A stretch of 56,783 bases of DNA from Chara braunii (taxonomy: Eukaryota; Streptophyta; Charophyceae; Charales; Characeae), in contig BFEA01000916.1 of the NCBI GenBank assembly GCA_003427395.1, positions 283,500-340,282 on the forward strand. Reading direction: 5' to 3'. Below are positions 40,640 to 52,699 of the stretch, piece after piece (position 1 is the first letter of the stretch; every line of letters begins with the position of its first letter). Under the pieces are notes generated by a model. The model saw only the letters and a list, made by a program, of their open reading frames with translations. It had not been told where the DNA came from and ran no database searches. Made by a program: the position numbers and the translations under genes.

Positions 40640-41905
40640 AACCTCACAGTGCGTGGTTATTAAATGCAACACTCGGCCTTAGGGTCGGGACGTGTGATCA
40701 GCCAAGTAGAAGCTAAAAGTCAAATCTCACTCAATGCAACGCCCGGTCTTCACTTACGGCCAGGGTGCTGTTACCGGCAACATGTGTGATCGGTCAAACA
40801 CTTGTGAGATTGGCAGCGGTGTGTCACCCTTGACCTTCACTCAGGGTCAGAGCACCACTGCCCTCAAGTAGGTGATCAGTCGGGCAGCAGTTGATCCCAC
40901 AATTAAAATAAAATGACGTATGTTGTGCCCTGCAGCTAAGTGCATCACTCGACTTTCACTTGTAGCTGAGGCACTGCAGCTTGCCGCGTGTGCGACCAGC
41001 CAAGCAAGTGATGGTCTTATATCAATAATTCACGCAGCTGAGTGCACCACTCAGCCTTGACTTAGGGCTGAGGCACTGCTGGCCGCTGCGTGTGTAACCA
41101 GCCAAGCAAGTGCTGGCCATAAATCAGTAAATAAGGCAGCTGAGTGCACCACTCTGCCTTCACTTAGGGCTGAGACACTGCTGCCTGCTGCGTGTGTGAC
41201 CAGTCAAGCAAGTGCTGGCCATAAATCAATAAATAAGGCAGCTGAGTGCATCACTCAGCCTTCACTTAGGGCTGAGACACTGCTGCCTGCTGCGTATGTG
41301 ACCAGTCAAGCAAGTGCTGGTCATAAATCAAGTAAATAAGGCAGCTGAGTGCACCACTCAGCCTTCACTTAGGGCTGAGACACTGTTGCCTGCTGCGTGT
41401 GTGACCAGTCAAGCAAGTGCTGGTCATAAATCAAGTAAAATAATTGTATCTGACAGCTGAGTGCACCGCTCAACCTTCACTTAGGGCTGAGGCACTGCTG
41501 GTCATAAATCAAGTAGAATAATTGCATCTAACAGCTGAGTGCACCGCTCAGCCTTCAGTTAAGGCTGAGGCACTGCTGCCCACTGCTTGTGTGACCAGCC
41601 AAGCAAGTGCTGGTCATAAAACAATAAAGAAGGAAGCTGAGTGCACCACTCAGCCTTCACTTAGGGCTGAGGCACTGCTGCCTGCTGTGTGTGTAACCAG
41701 TCAAGCAAGTGCTGGTCATAAAACGATAAATAAGGCAGCCAAGTGCACCACTCAGCCTTCACTTAGGGCTGAGACACTGCCGCTTGCTGCGTGTGTGACC
41801 AGTCAAGCAAGTGCTGGTCACATCTCAATGAAACAGGCAGCCGGGTGCACCAGTCAGCCTTCTCTTAGGGCTGAGGCACTGCTGCCCGCAATATGTGTGA
41901 CTGGA
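40640..41905. repeat. About 103-bp tandem repeat, roughly 9 clear plus diverged copies
   Basis: Units contain GCAGCTGAGTGCACCACTCA, GCCTTCACTTAGGGCTGAG, CACTGCTGCCTGCTGCGTGT and GACCAGTCAAGCAAGTGCTG followed by GTCATAAATCAA. Each has an internal 19-bp dyad (GCTGAGTG-CAC-CACTCAGC). Copies left of about 41020 are more diverged. Confidence 0.93.
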
Positions 41906-42340
41906 TAAGTAGAAGCTGATCAATTAAATCTTACTGTGTACGTCTACTGAAACACTGGCTCAAACCGACTATGATAATGGGGGAGTGTTTTCGGGCGTAC
42001 AGCCTGGAAAATCAGTAATACCTGNTGCAGACTCCGAAATTGGCAATGTCAACGGCGGAGTGCGCACGNACNCTCAGTCCGAAAATCGGTAATGCCCGCT
42101 GCAGATCCCAAAATCGGCTTAGTACTCAGGAAAAACATGCGGGCAAAGCCCTCAAAATCACTTGAATATACAGTGGCTGCGCNGACNAAGTTCTCAAAAT
42201 TGATCTGTCACACAATGTGACTGCGCAGAAGAAGCTCTCAAAGTCGATCTGTCACAAAGTGTGACTGCACTGAAGAAGTCCTCAAGGTCGATCTGTCACA
42301 AAGTGTGACTGCGCAGACGAACTGTCTCAAGTCAGCAAAT
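41906..42340. repeat. About 50-bp repeat, TCTGTCACAAAGTGTGACTG type
   Basis: Four units from about 42175 contain AA-TCGATCTGTCACA and AAGTGTGACTGCGC, each with a GTCACA-AAG-TGTGAC hairpin. The preceding 200 bp holds looser repeats (TGCAGA-CC-AAAATCGG). Several single N occur at 42025, 42069, 42072, 42183 and 42187. Confidence 0.75.
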
Positions 42341-42905
42341 NCACAGTCTGAGGGCTCTCGCAGTGGTNGGAGAGTGCAGGCTCTGGGAGCTTACTCACTC
42401 TGCATGGATGGGTTCAATAGCCCATTAAGGCACGCGGACGTCTGTGCCAGCTGGCGAATCAGAAGAGCATGAACATGACCTGTGTAAGGTAATTGAACGG
42501 GAAGGAGGAGAGAAAGGAGGGGGGGAGGAAGGAGGCTAAGGAGAGCGAGGGAGTGAAGGAGAAGAGAAGGGAGAGAGGAAGGGAAGGTGAGGGGCAGAAA
42601 GGAGAACAGCTGCATGGAAACAGACGGTCAGGTGAACTTCCCTGATGCCTGTCCCTGCCAGCCTTGCCCCTCCCCTTTCCTTACCTCTGCCCTTGCTTGC
42701 CTCGGTTTGATTCCCTCTTGCCCGTAGTTCCCACTCCTCTCCGCCGACAGCACGCCGCTGCTCCTTAGCTCGCTTAGCACTCCCAAGCAGTCTGCCTCCC
42801 TTGCCGTTATGCCAGCATTTCTGCATTCCCGCAAGTGAGGGCCTCTCTTTCTCAAGTGGCACGGCCTCTCTTTTATAGTGAAGAGGCCGGGTGGTCGGGT
42901 GAAGT
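42341..42905. other. Unassigned spacer with purine-rich tract
   Basis: A GGAG/GAAGG-rich stretch at 42500-42600 is followed by ordinary sequence. No gene recognised. Confidence 0.3.
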
Positions 42906-43330
42906 GCAGCAGTCCTTGGGCTAAAAATAGCACAGGCTTGTGCTAAAATTAGCACAGGCCTGTACTAAAATTAGCGCGGGACTGGGACAATCCCGACTTT
43001 GGGACACGAACAGTCAGTCCCGTGTTAAAAATACCACGGGCCTGTGCTAAAATTAGCGCGGGACTGCGCTAAAATTAGCACGGGACTGGGACAGTCCCGA
43101 CTTTGGGACACGAACAGTCAGTCCCGTGTTAAAATTAGCACTGGACAGCACTAAAATTAGCGCGGGACTTGAGATAAAAATAGCGCGGGCCTGCGCGGTA
43201 TTTAGCGCGAGCCTGCGCTAAAAATAACTAAGGCCTGCGCTAAAAATAACTCACGCCTGCCCTAAAAATAGCGTGGCCTGCGCTAAAAATAGCACGGACC
43301 AGTACTAAATTAGTGTCGGGTTTGAACTGG
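42906..43330. repeat. About 20-bp repeat, CTAAAATTAGCGCGGGACTG type
   Basis: Many short units vary around GCTAAAAATAGC and TTAGCGCGGGACTG. Two longer duplicates contain GACAGTCCCGACTTTGGGAC and ACGAACAGTCAGTCCCGTGT. The GCTAAAAATAGC core is itself nearly palindromic. Confidence 0.85.
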
Positions 43331-43800
43331 CCCGACTTTGGAGTACTAAGGGTCGGCCTTGTTTTGAAAATAAAACACCCCTCTTAATCATAAGAAGGGC
43401 CCAATCCCGTATTCCCCTTGACCATTTCGGGCCGTACTCTTCCCAACGCAGTAAGTCCGGTCCCAAGTGGTCAATTCTATTTTTCTCACCAACCCTTGGT
43501 CCGTTTTCAGTACCGTTCGGACCGGGCCCTACTAATCTGGCCCTTGCAGACGAGGCGGTTCAGCCCAAAAGCCGTGATTCGATCTCCATGGGGCTGGGCC
43601 GTTGTGCCATCTTGCCCGCTAACTCGACCAAAGGGTCGAACCAGCGTGTCAACATTCTGCTGATCGTGACCACAAGCAGCCCTATGGTGCGGAGGCTGGC
43701 CGCGACGAGTCAACTATACGTTGACACGGCGCGCCGCTCTCCGACAACCATACCAAACCCCATTCCTGGTGTCCCCACAAGGATCCCTCTACTATAAGGG
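43331..43800. other. Unassigned region upstream of a TATA-like promoter
   Basis: Single-copy in this window. No gene recognised. It is the presumed upstream region for the plus-strand ORF at 44005. Confidence 0.3.
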
Positions 43801-43810
43801 GATATATATA
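43793..43810 (+). promoter_or_regulatory. TATA-like promoter element
   Basis: CTATAAGGGGATATATATAC: both the TATAAG and TATATATA strings fit a TATA box. A pyrimidine-rich stretch ACATCACTTCTATCATTC follows about 25-35 bp downstream and would suit a transcription start. The ATG of the downstream ORF is about 195 bp away. Inferred only. Confidence 0.35.
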
Positions 43811-44004
43811 CACATCACTTCTATCATTCACCCTCAAATCCGCTCAAACGAGTGCGCGTCGCTTATCGTGCTTTTGCTGTTGTTGCTGCCATCGCTGATC
43901 TCTGCTTGCTCGAACACTCGTCGCGCCTGTGCTATCATCGCTCTTGACTTGCTCGTTCTCTTGTCGCACTAGTGCTTATCATCGCGCAGCTAATCAGCTT
44001 TTGC

Positions 44005-44512
44005 CATGGCGCCAAAGACGCGAGGCTCGGGTGCTGGACGTGGGAGAGGAGGCCGACAGGGGAAGGCGTCAGATCGACCAATCGATCTGACGTAGGAGGG
44101 GGAGAGATCCGAAGAGGAGGAGGAGGAGGAGAGATGGGAAGGAATGCGCTTGCGCCATCGCTCAGAGGACCGGCGCGAGCGCACGCCGTCGTCGAGGTCA
44201 ATGATGTACTATACATATAAATACGAGCAGCGCTACGGCAGTCCGCCTCCACGTTTCGAGCCGCCCTCTCGATCATACCCTTCGCCATACCATCCTTCGT
44301 CTTCTGCTCAACGTCATCCTCGCCAGCTCACCGTCCTGCCACAGCCGCCTCGTCCTGTGCCACCGCCGTTGTCACGTGCACCAGAACCGCCCGTCGTCCA
44401 CCAGGCTGCGCCGCCTGGCCATCGCTTGTGCGTCATGCTTGCGCTGTTTTCTGTCTGCCAGCTTGAATTGTGCGGCCTCGTATGCTATCTGATATATAGA
44501 GGCATCATATAA
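44005..44512 (+). pseudogene. Plus-strand ORF with RG-rich start and proline-rich body, one stop
   Basis: ATG 44005 in GCCATGGCG context gives MAPKTRGSGAGRGRGGRQGK. A single TAG follows after 29 codons. The frame then stays open through EEEEEE, YTYKYEQRYGSPPPRFEPPS, proline-rich sequence, and a hydrophobic end (CVMLALFSVCQLELCGLVCY) to a stop at 44510-44512. No known domain. The RG-rich start recalls gag-like or transposase N-termini in plant elements. The opposite strand is also open for part of this stretch, so the coding call is moderate at best. Confidence 0.35.
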
Positions 44513-46789
44513 AACATATATCACTAATCAAAGTGCTCGCACGCTAGGACTCGAGTGCTTGCTCAATAAGGCATGGACCTCCGATCTAAGCCACCATCAA
44601 AATCAAAGAAGGATTAGTCTTATCAAGCTCGCGTGGTGCAGTCACCGCATGCAAATCTCATGACCGCTCATGCAGCCCAATCATACTACCATTCCCGTTT
44701 TTTTGCACTATTAAATCAGTCTCAGTCTTAGGTCAATCCCCTTATTAGGTTTGACCTCGTACATCATCACAATCAGGCCCAATCTTAGACCAAACCCTAT
44801 CGTTAGGTTTGGCCTAGCAGTCCAAGTCTCAGCCCTGGTCTGCTTATCTCAACCTCATCGGATCAGTCCATCTCATCAGCACAATATAATCCTCATCATC
44901 ATCTCAGTTACAGTCCAGCCACGAGTGGATATGGGACTAATCATCGAACTCAGGATCATCTGGGTCATCTTGACCAAATGCCGCCTCATAAGGGGAAAAC
45001 ATACCAAACCCCTTTCTCTTTGTCTGCTGACTCTGTGCCACTTACTGTCGGGTCATACCAAACCCCGTTGTCTTCGTCTGGCTGTAGGGTACCTGCAAAA
45101 CAGAGATCATGTCATGCCAAAAGAAATACGAGAAAAGGGTCTCCCCTAAAGACCCTTCCCAACTCCCCTTCCTCACTCACTCTCATAGTCTTACCTTTCG
45201 GCCTTCCAAGAGTGGCCCCGCTCACCCTGGTGGGCTCCTCCGCTGACCCAACCCGATAAGTAGAGCAAAGTCAGTCCTGATTCCCAGTCATGGCGGTCCG
45301 ACCACCCTCCGAGCCCTTGCTCACAACAACTCACGAGGAGCCGCACACCCCTTCATGAAGCCCTCACTCCGATGAGTTCAGACCCATGGATCAGAAGCTC
45401 ATTAGTCGACATCAGAGCTTTTGTCTACTCGCTTGACTTCTTGACTAACGTCCAGCTCTTTGCAACTGTGAGGGGAGCCAGCCAACACCCGACCAGACCC
45501 GGCTGGTGAGTCAAAGGGAGTCCACAATTAAGCTTTGCAACAGTGGGCTAGGAGGCCATAATGGCCATGTTGCCAACTGGGCAGTGGATACCTGGCTTGG
45601 CCCGATGCCAAGGGAATGCCCCTGGAGACACGGCTCCCTAGAGACACCCCGATCATAGTGATAGTAGGAGTCTACCACCTTGATCAGCCAAAATGTCGGA
45701 TTTGGACTGAGAGAGGCTCATGATGCCTCCTTCCTTTCTAGCAGGCGGACCAGGTCGCCACACGGCGACCCGACAATGGCTAACCACCCGAGGGTTCGAG
45801 GCTATCAGCCACTATAGCTCTTACGCCCCGTCAACCGAGCTCGCCTCTAAACCTGTGAGAACCTGCTTCAGGGAATCATCTCTTGCTCAAGAGGCGCAGT
45901 TGAAACTCTCTACCTCTTCATGAAGGACATAAGTATTGACACCGCAGGGGACGCCACTGTGGTTAGATTCTCGTCGGTGAACCGTTGCGAGAACCCCGCG
46001 GCTGCAGTGGGAACACTTTTTCCATCACGAAGAATGCAGCAAGCTCCAAACCGCTGCAATGCTGAGTGATCTTCGCCCCCGACCATAAGATCGAACAGAT
46101 CACTCCATCGACTATGACACATGACTGACTACCTATCCCTTCAGAGCTCGGCAGTGCCTAACCGCAAAGGCCCATCTGGAGAGGAACCCCATCCCGACAA
46201 TGCTGAGTCCCTTGCCACTAGAACACTTCACTAGGTTAAGTACCACCCTCTTTCAGGAATAACCAATCAACTTGTGTCAGATAATGCTAGGCAATCCTCC
46301 TTACGTTATCGTACTAGGAGGTTGCCCCATGAATTGAGCGCTGACTTATGAGAGGAAGAAAACATATTTTCATATTACCCCACAACCATTCATTCCACAA
46401 TGTCATGCAGATCAATAAAATACAATAAGAGGCAAGAACTAAAATCCTAAGAACTGCCTCCCAATCCCCCAGGCATATCCCAGGACTGACATGTGACAAG
46501 CCAGATACAATGCAGTGAACTGGAATTTAAAATTTTAACTTACATTCATACAAAACTGGGGCCAATTTGGGTCCGGCAGACACATGAGTCCACCATTGAG
46601 CCGAGCCATCATAGGCTTCTCGTATCCAGCTCCGGCATCCGAAATCATACCATAATCATAGCAAGCCGATTGTCGGCTGCAGATGGCGGCATAGGGGCCA
46701 CGTCCTAGCGTATAATCGTCATCTATAGCCGTCGGCTCACTGGCCACATCCCAACACATAATCATCATCAATAGTTGGCGGCACTCTGT
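44513..46789. other. Unassigned region, probably 3' part of gypsy B or its LTR
   Basis: No gene recognised. A short duplication, CATACCAAACCCC, occurs at about 44999 and 45055. By position this lies between the integrase (to the right) and the satellite block (to the left) of gypsy B. The polypurine tract that should mark the start of the 3' LTR could not be found. Confidence 0.3.
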
Positions 46790-47345
46790 CCACGTCCCAG
46801 CACATCATCATCATCAGTAGCTGGTGGCACATTGGCCACGTCCCAGCATATAATCAACATATGTAGCTGGCGGCAACACTGTCCACGTCCCAGCATATCA
46901 TCATCATCTGTAGCTGACGGCAACACTGTCCACGTCCCAGCATATCGTCATTATCAGTAGTTGGCGGCAACACTGTCCATGTCCCAGCATATCATCATCA
47001 TCTGTAGCTAGCGACAACACTGTCCACGTCCCAGCATATCGTCATCATCTGTAGCTGGCGTCAACACTGTCCACGTCCCAGCCTATCGTTTGTAGCTGGC
47101 GACAACACTGTCCACGTTCCAGCCTATTGTCTATAGCTGACAGCAACACTGTCCACATCCCAGCATATAATCATCGTCTGTAGCTGGCAGCAACACTGTC
47201 CACGTCCCAGCATATAATCATCATCTGTAGCTGGCGGCAACACTGTCCACGTCCCAGCATATAATCATCGTCTGTAGTTGTCGGCAACACTGTCCACGCC
47301 CCAGCATATAATCATCGTCTGAAGTTGGCGGCACACTAGCCATAT
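46790..47345. repeat. 48-bp tandem repeat, about 12 copies
   Basis: Units read CAGCATATAATCATCATCTG, TAGCTGGCGGCAACACTGTC, CACGTCCC. The length is a multiple of three, and one minus-strand frame gives an open 16-residue repeat (PPATDDDYMLGRG type). This lies just 3' of the integrase stop on the sense strand of gypsy B. Confidence 0.93.
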
Positions 47346-47442
47346 CCCAGCACATAATGATCCCGCGGTTGGAGTCACACTGACCACGTCCCTACCAATG
47401 CTGAGGGCACACTGGCCACGACCCAGCATGTCCAGGCTGATG

Positions 47443-48711
47443 CTAGACGTCTCTTGGGCCTCGCCCCATCATTTTGTCCGAACTCGGAATCAAATCTGCA
47501 TCTCTGAGTATGAATTTTCGGAGCCGGGAGCCGGATACTATACCATGGGATTTCGTTTCATCTATCTCTACTAACTCACAAGCCTTGCCTTCAACCTCTC
47601 TGATGATCCAGAAAGGTCTCATCCACCTTGCCTCCAATCTCTTGGTCCACTGCGTCACGAGAGATGTATCATGCAGAAGTACAATATCCCCGACCTGAAG
47701 TCGTTCGTTCCTGATGTACCTCTTGCTGTTCCATCGTGTCTGGTCAGATAACCTGCTGTCTGACATCCTCTTTGTGGCCTCGATTATGGCCTCATTCACT
47801 TCCTTGATCTGCCTGATCCTCACTCTCAGCAACTCCTCTGTGGAGTATGACTCTCTCTGCGCCTCATGGGTCCAGGTCTCAACCAGGTTCTCAATGGGAG
47901 AAGTAGCATACCGGTCGTACCAGAGTGTAACAGGTGCATAACCTATAGTCCGTTAGACAGTCACATTGTCAGCATAGACAGCCGCTCTCTAGAAGGATGA
48001 CCAGCTTCTGGAATCACCTCGACACCATTTTGATATAGGGTCCTTTAGAGTCCTGTGACCTCTTTCCACTGGTGCATTAGCCTGAGGATGATATGGTGTC
48101 ACAAATCTGACTCTGACTCTAAGTCTGAACATGAGCTTTCTGACCATCTCGTTCTTGAATTTTGATCCCTAATTACCCACAAACTCACGTATGAAGGGGT
48201 ACCTTAGGTAGATTTCCTCGATCCAATCTGCCACTGTTTTTGAAGTTTTCTTACAGATGGTTTTTGCTTCAACATAACCAGACATATTATTTCTCATATT
48301 TAGTATATATTTCATTTCATCCTTACCAGGTGGCATAGTAATTAGATCAAGGTGAACAACATTACCAGGCTCAACAAGAACAGTGGGGTATAAGGGTTCA
48401 ATCAGTCTCATAGATGACATTTTCTGACAGGCTTCACATGACTTACAATATCTCATAACCATATCCCTCAGACCATCCCAGTGATATAGTCGAGATACTT
48501 TATAGTATGTAGCATCAACACCCCTATGACCCTCTGCTAGACCTTCATGCAGCGTGGCGATCACCTCTAGTTGTCTTTCCCTACCACACACCATTCTCAG
48601 CGGCGGTAGTCCTTCCTTAACATCTACAAAGAGGTGACCCCTACGTAGTCTAAAGGTCCTCTTTGTTCTCTCATGGTAGAACTCATTCAAGTGATTACTA
48701 CTCATCACCAT
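47443..48711 (-). pseudogene. Gypsy B integrase (broken)
   Basis: 48711-48169 is open: a pre-domain, then the HHCC zinc site (HEGLAEGH ... CKSCEACQK), then the catalytic core with HLDLITMP (first Asp). The second Asp motif is destroyed: the frame reads FVGN, TAG, GSKFKNE where D-x-GS-x-F is expected. Beyond it HPQANAPVERGHRTLKD carries the Glu. Two more stops lie near 47955-47975. The C-terminal part, 47832-47443, has SDQTRWNSKRYIRNERLQVG followed by DIVLLHD and ends MMGRGPRDV. It would be about 420 residues if whole, which is usual. Confidence 0.9.
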
Positions 48712-48723
48712 ACCGATCCTCTT

Positions 48724-50684
48724 CTACTCTCCATCATATTCTTCCTCTTTAAACCTTCCCTCATCATCCTTACTCTGTTCTAAATCTTCTGACCCATCCT
48801 CTATCTCATTCAATCGACACTCAGCCATTCTTGAACTCTCAGCCAGCACATGAGCTGCAACAACGGCCTGTTTTACCATCCCATACCACCCTTCTTCCTC
48901 ATCTTCTTGAATCAAGAGGTAGTGGAGGTAGGGATCTTCCTTTTCACCCCAGCAGTCTTCTCTACTGGTTGTCATGGCTGAGGCCGTATAACAATTGGGA
49001 GCAGGAGATAGCCCTTCATCATCGTCCTCCATAAGGAATTCGTCAATGAAGGGTGCCTTCTCAAGAGATTCATCGTCTATTGATCCCCATTCCACGCGGC
49101 TTAACTCATCAGCTCGATTCTTTTCAGTAGGTACCTTTTCTAACACAAAATCATTCGTCCATATGTGAGTTATCCACCTACTAACCGTAGCATCTACTTG
49201 TTGATGCCTCTGAACAACTCCGATTACCGCCGTGGAATCCATTCTTAGGATGAATCTCCGCCCCATAACATAATGTCTAAACACTCTGAGACAGTGCAGG
49301 ATTGTCAGGAGCTATTTCCTGAACTTAATATAGCCTCTCTCAACCGAATTAAGGGTGTGACTCTCAAATCTAAATGGCCTTTCTTTACCGTTCTCATCTC
49401 GTTGCACGAGCACTCCTCCTAATGCTATCGGGCCGCCGTCAGCTTCAATGATAAATGACCTCTCCCTTTCATCGTCGACGTAGGATACTCCTAATATGAC
49501 CCCGCCATCTTTTAACTTATCTTGAAGTATTTGTGCAACCTTCTCTCTTTGGTCAGACCACCCTAAGCTAGCTCCTTGTCGCACCATTTCTTTAAGAGGC
49601 TCGGCTATCCTGGCAAACCCGGGGATGAAGATCCGCCAAAACGTGTAGACCCCTAGGAAACTCCTTACTTCCCCAACTATTTTTAGAGGCATAGGCCAAT
49701 TCAAGATTTTATCCACCTTCTTCGGATCAGGGCTCCTTCCTTCCAAGAACCACCTAAAACCCAACATCGTTACCTCCCTTTGGAACAGTAGTGATTTTGG
49801 TCCGTTGGCTGTTAGGTTGTACTTAGCCAACCTTTCTAGTACTTTCGCCACTTCCTCCGCATGTTCCCACACAAACCGCCTAACTCGACCATCCACTAAG
49901 GTTTCATCCTTTTTCTTCGATCCTTTAACCGGATTGTCATCAATGTTTGGGAACGTGACCTCTGGGCATATGTCCTCCATAACCTTCAGCATGTCTCGCT
50001 GGACGACCGCGACCCCATCGCCCACCCTTGAGGCACCAGACACATTTGTATGAGGCCTCTAGGTGTGTGCATGGCGGTCATAGGTCGACTAGTAGGATCT
50101 ATGGGGAACTGGTCATAACCAGAGTATAAGTCTACTAGGGAGTAAATGCTCCTTCCGGCGAAAGACTCGGCCAGTAGATCCGCATTCGGTAAACTACCTA
50201 CATCGCAAACAGTTACCGAATTCAACTTTTGCAAGTTTTGTATCCATCGCAGGCTACCACCCGGCTTCCAAAAACAAAACCAGTGATTCGCATAAGCACC
50301 ATTCGCTGGTTCTGCAACGTTAGAGGCGATCTTCTGGTTTATGTACTTCATTACCTTTTTTTCTTCCTTTTGAGCATATTTCATGGCTCTATCATTCCAA
50401 GGCGTGTGAGGAACGGTCCAAATTTTGACCATCTTGATTATGTCAATATCCAGTCGTCCCCTCTCCTCATCATTAAAGGAAAAGACTTCACTGTACTTCT
50501 GACATAATTTACATATGAAATCTCTCTCAGCCGGCAGAAGGAAATCATCGGCTCCTACCTTCATTATCTTGAACCTCTCTGGGGTAATTCTTCCTCCTGT
50601 TAATGCAACCTCTCTTAACCTTTTAATTATTTTTTTTTCCTTCTCTAATGCTTCATTATAGTCTTTTTCTATCAGGACTGTCAC
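48724..50684 (-). pseudogene. Gypsy B reverse transcriptase and RNase H (broken)
   Basis: The RT starts near 50684. Landmarks are RITPERFKIMKVGADDFL, KPGGSLRWIQNLQKLNSVT, IYSLVDLYSGYDQFPID (catalytic Asp) and MHTPRGLIQMCLVPQGW, then a frameshift near 50025, then VAVVQRDM and NIDDN near 49947, where the usual Y of YIDD is N. Connection: FLGVYTFWRIFIPGF. RNase H: FIIEADGGPIALGGVLVQ with its Asp kept, and RFESHTLNSVERGYIKFRK followed by TAG near 49312. The frame continues in phase LLTILHCLRVFRHYV, FILRMDSTAVIGVVQ and NRADELSRVEWG, then an acidic linker to 48724. Confidence 0.92.
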
Positions 50685-51704
50685 CGGATTCTTCTTAACG
50701 CCCTTGCGCTTATACTTCCTCTTGGACCCAGTGACTATTTTCCTAAAAAAGGCCTAGTTGCAGAGAAGGTGAGTTGCATCATGCCAACTTTTGTCGCCCT
50801 CACAGCTTCCTTGAATCCTTTCATCTCTCTTTCATCGTCAATCTCCTTCTCTTTATCCAGGAGCTTGAGCATCTTCCCAATATCATTTACTCTAATCGTT
50901 GTCTTCTCGTATATTATTCCACTTTGTTTCAACTTTGCTCGTACTTCCTCAATCAACTTGTCAGATTCTTTATGGTTAAGAGAATTAACATGTCGTTGAT
51001 GACAAGGATGATGCCTATCACTTATCACAAAAAACCTGTTCTTGACCAATGACAGGGTCCTGAAAAGAGAGCCAGACCGGTCCATCATGGCCAAAGAACG
51101 CACAAACCTCCATTCTATGTAGGAAAGGGGTTCCGAGAATGCAGTCATGATCCAAGTTGGGAACCACAAAACTAAGGATCTCAGCCCGTAAAGTTCCAAT
51201 CCGACTAGGCAAATCATCAATAAAACCTTCCAAAGGCAGGAATCCGGCTATATTAGAAAGCTGATGATTAGCCTTTCTGTTTATTCCAAACCCTCATGAT
51301 CTCATCGTGGCCGAGGACATAAGAACCATCTCGGCCCCGGAGTCCACTAGGGCTCTAACTCTCACGTCGTTTACGAAGATATTCAAGTAGCCACACGACA
51401 TGTTGCCAAACCTCAACTTGGTCCATGGCGAGGCTCTTTCCACATGCTGAGGGAAGAGTCTTAGGCTATTGATTTCTACCTTCCGCCTTTCAACCATCTT
51501 TTTGAGTTCTTCTTTAAACTTTGGCACCAAGGCTACCGCCTCCTTCCAGGATAGGGTGATCACGGTTTCTTCAAGTAGTTTCATTACTACTTCATCTATT
51601 GAGACACCCTCCTCGGCCTCGGATCTCAAGACCACCTTCTTTTTTTTCCCGACAGCTTCCTTTCCTTTCCCTTCCTTCACTAGATCCTTGGTCCCATCGT
51701 TCAA
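50685..51704 (-). pseudogene. Gypsy B aspartic protease and linker to RT (broken)
   Basis: The frame from 51704 begins basic (KEGKGKEAVGKKKKVVLRSE) and reaches the retropepsin site VRALVDSGAEMVLM near 51345. A TGA near 51292 (CGA to TGA fits) is read through in phase to GFGINRKANHQLSNIAGFLP and HDCILGTPFL, the second retropepsin landmark. A frameshift near 51030 moves to SLNHKESDKLIEEVRAKLKQ and FKEAVRATKVG, the linker before RT. Gypsy proteases are about 120 residues and act as dimers to cut the polyprotein. Confidence 0.85.
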
Positions 51705-51803
51705 CTGGTCCAGCTCTCTTTGAGCCTTCTCCCGCTTTTTCTCTTAAACCTCTCTCTGACTAATATGCGATACATTCAGGTTTTGGCTTCCAGGATTGTC
51801 GTC

Positions 51804-52400
51804 TCAAGCTACTATCTCCGGAGGTAGCATACCATCAAAGGTGACAACACTAACCCTAACCTTCTTCTTTTTATCCTTATTGGCCTTAGCCTTTTCTAAG
51901 ATTACCGCTCGCATCCCTTCTTTGACTTGGAAGTCTACCTTGTTCCAATTGGCACCACAGATGTGCCCATTGACATTTTTCTTGACAATCCCTTCTTCAA
52001 ACTCTTTCTCTAACGTCGGACACCGGGTTAGACTATGGTCTTTCTCGTCACAATAACAACATCGGATGGGGTCATCTCTCATTTGTCAATCTCGGTTCTT
52101 ATTATCTTTCTTCTAATCCCGGTTGTGCTTCTTCGTTTGCTTCTCTTTTCTTCTTCGCCTAGCGTCATCATCGTCACTACTCTCGCTCTCACTCTCACTC
52201 TCTTCCTTTTGCTTCTCCTTTTTTTTTTCTTCCTTACCTTCTTCGGCTCCAACAAGTGCTTGAGTTGTTGGGGCAGGAAGGGTTAACTTTTCGAAGCTAC
52301 CAAGCTTAACGAGAAGACCAAGGATCTCATCGGCCTTCAAGTTTCCTCCCGCATTTGCCTCAACATTTTCCTCTCTTGCACTAGTGATTGCTTTCATCTG
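51804..52400 (-). pseudogene. Gypsy B gag C-terminal part with zinc knuckle
   Basis: On the minus strand ENVEANAGGNLKADEILGLL and KLTLPAPTTQALVGAEEG lead into a charged stretch (EESESESESSDDDD) and KKHNRD. Two stops (TAG, TGA) follow within about 15 codons, then MRDDPIRCCYCDEKDHSLTR and CP. The Cys-Cys-His-Cys spacing CX2CX4HX4C is a canonical retroviral-type zinc knuckle that binds element RNA. The frame ends near 51804. Confidence 0.8.
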
Positions 52401-52412
52401 TTTTAAAGACCA

Positions 52413-52414
<2 letters not shown>

Positions 52415-52455
<41 letters not shown>
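52415..52455. repeat. CT microsatellite
   Basis: (CT)n of about 40 bp inside the gag-region DNA of gypsy B. Confidence 0.95.
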
Positions 52456-52457
<2 letters not shown>

Positions 52458-52519
52458 GGCCAATGGAGTGGCCACGTGGCTGTGCGGCCGACGACGCCGA
52501 CCAAGTTCATAAAAAACAA

Positions 52520-52695
52520 AAAAGAAAATAAAAAGGTAACTATAAAGAAAGAAGAAGAACCTAAAGAAGAAAGAAAAAGAAGATAAAGAAGAAAGAAGAA
52601 GAAGAAGAAGAAATATAAAAACAAAAAAGAAGAAGAATAAGAAACAGAAGAAGAAGAAGAAGATGAAAAAAGAAAGAAGAAGAAGAAGATGGATT
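52520..52695. repeat. AAG/GAA-rich purine tract
   Basis: Irregular GAAGAAGAAG and AAAGAAG repeats. The plus strand is almost all purine. Long minus-strand frames through it (runs of L, F, S) are artefacts. Confidence 0.9.
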
Positions 52696-52699
52696 TGCA

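Noticed and set aside
39200-41905. CRISPR-like regular repeats in the satellite block
   Set aside because: Units are contiguous with no unique spacers, and the setting is a eukaryotic retroelement; these are satellites.
44860-44900. Minus-strand CTGATGAG near 44875
   Set aside because: No GAAA box or stem II follows within range, so it is not a hammerhead.
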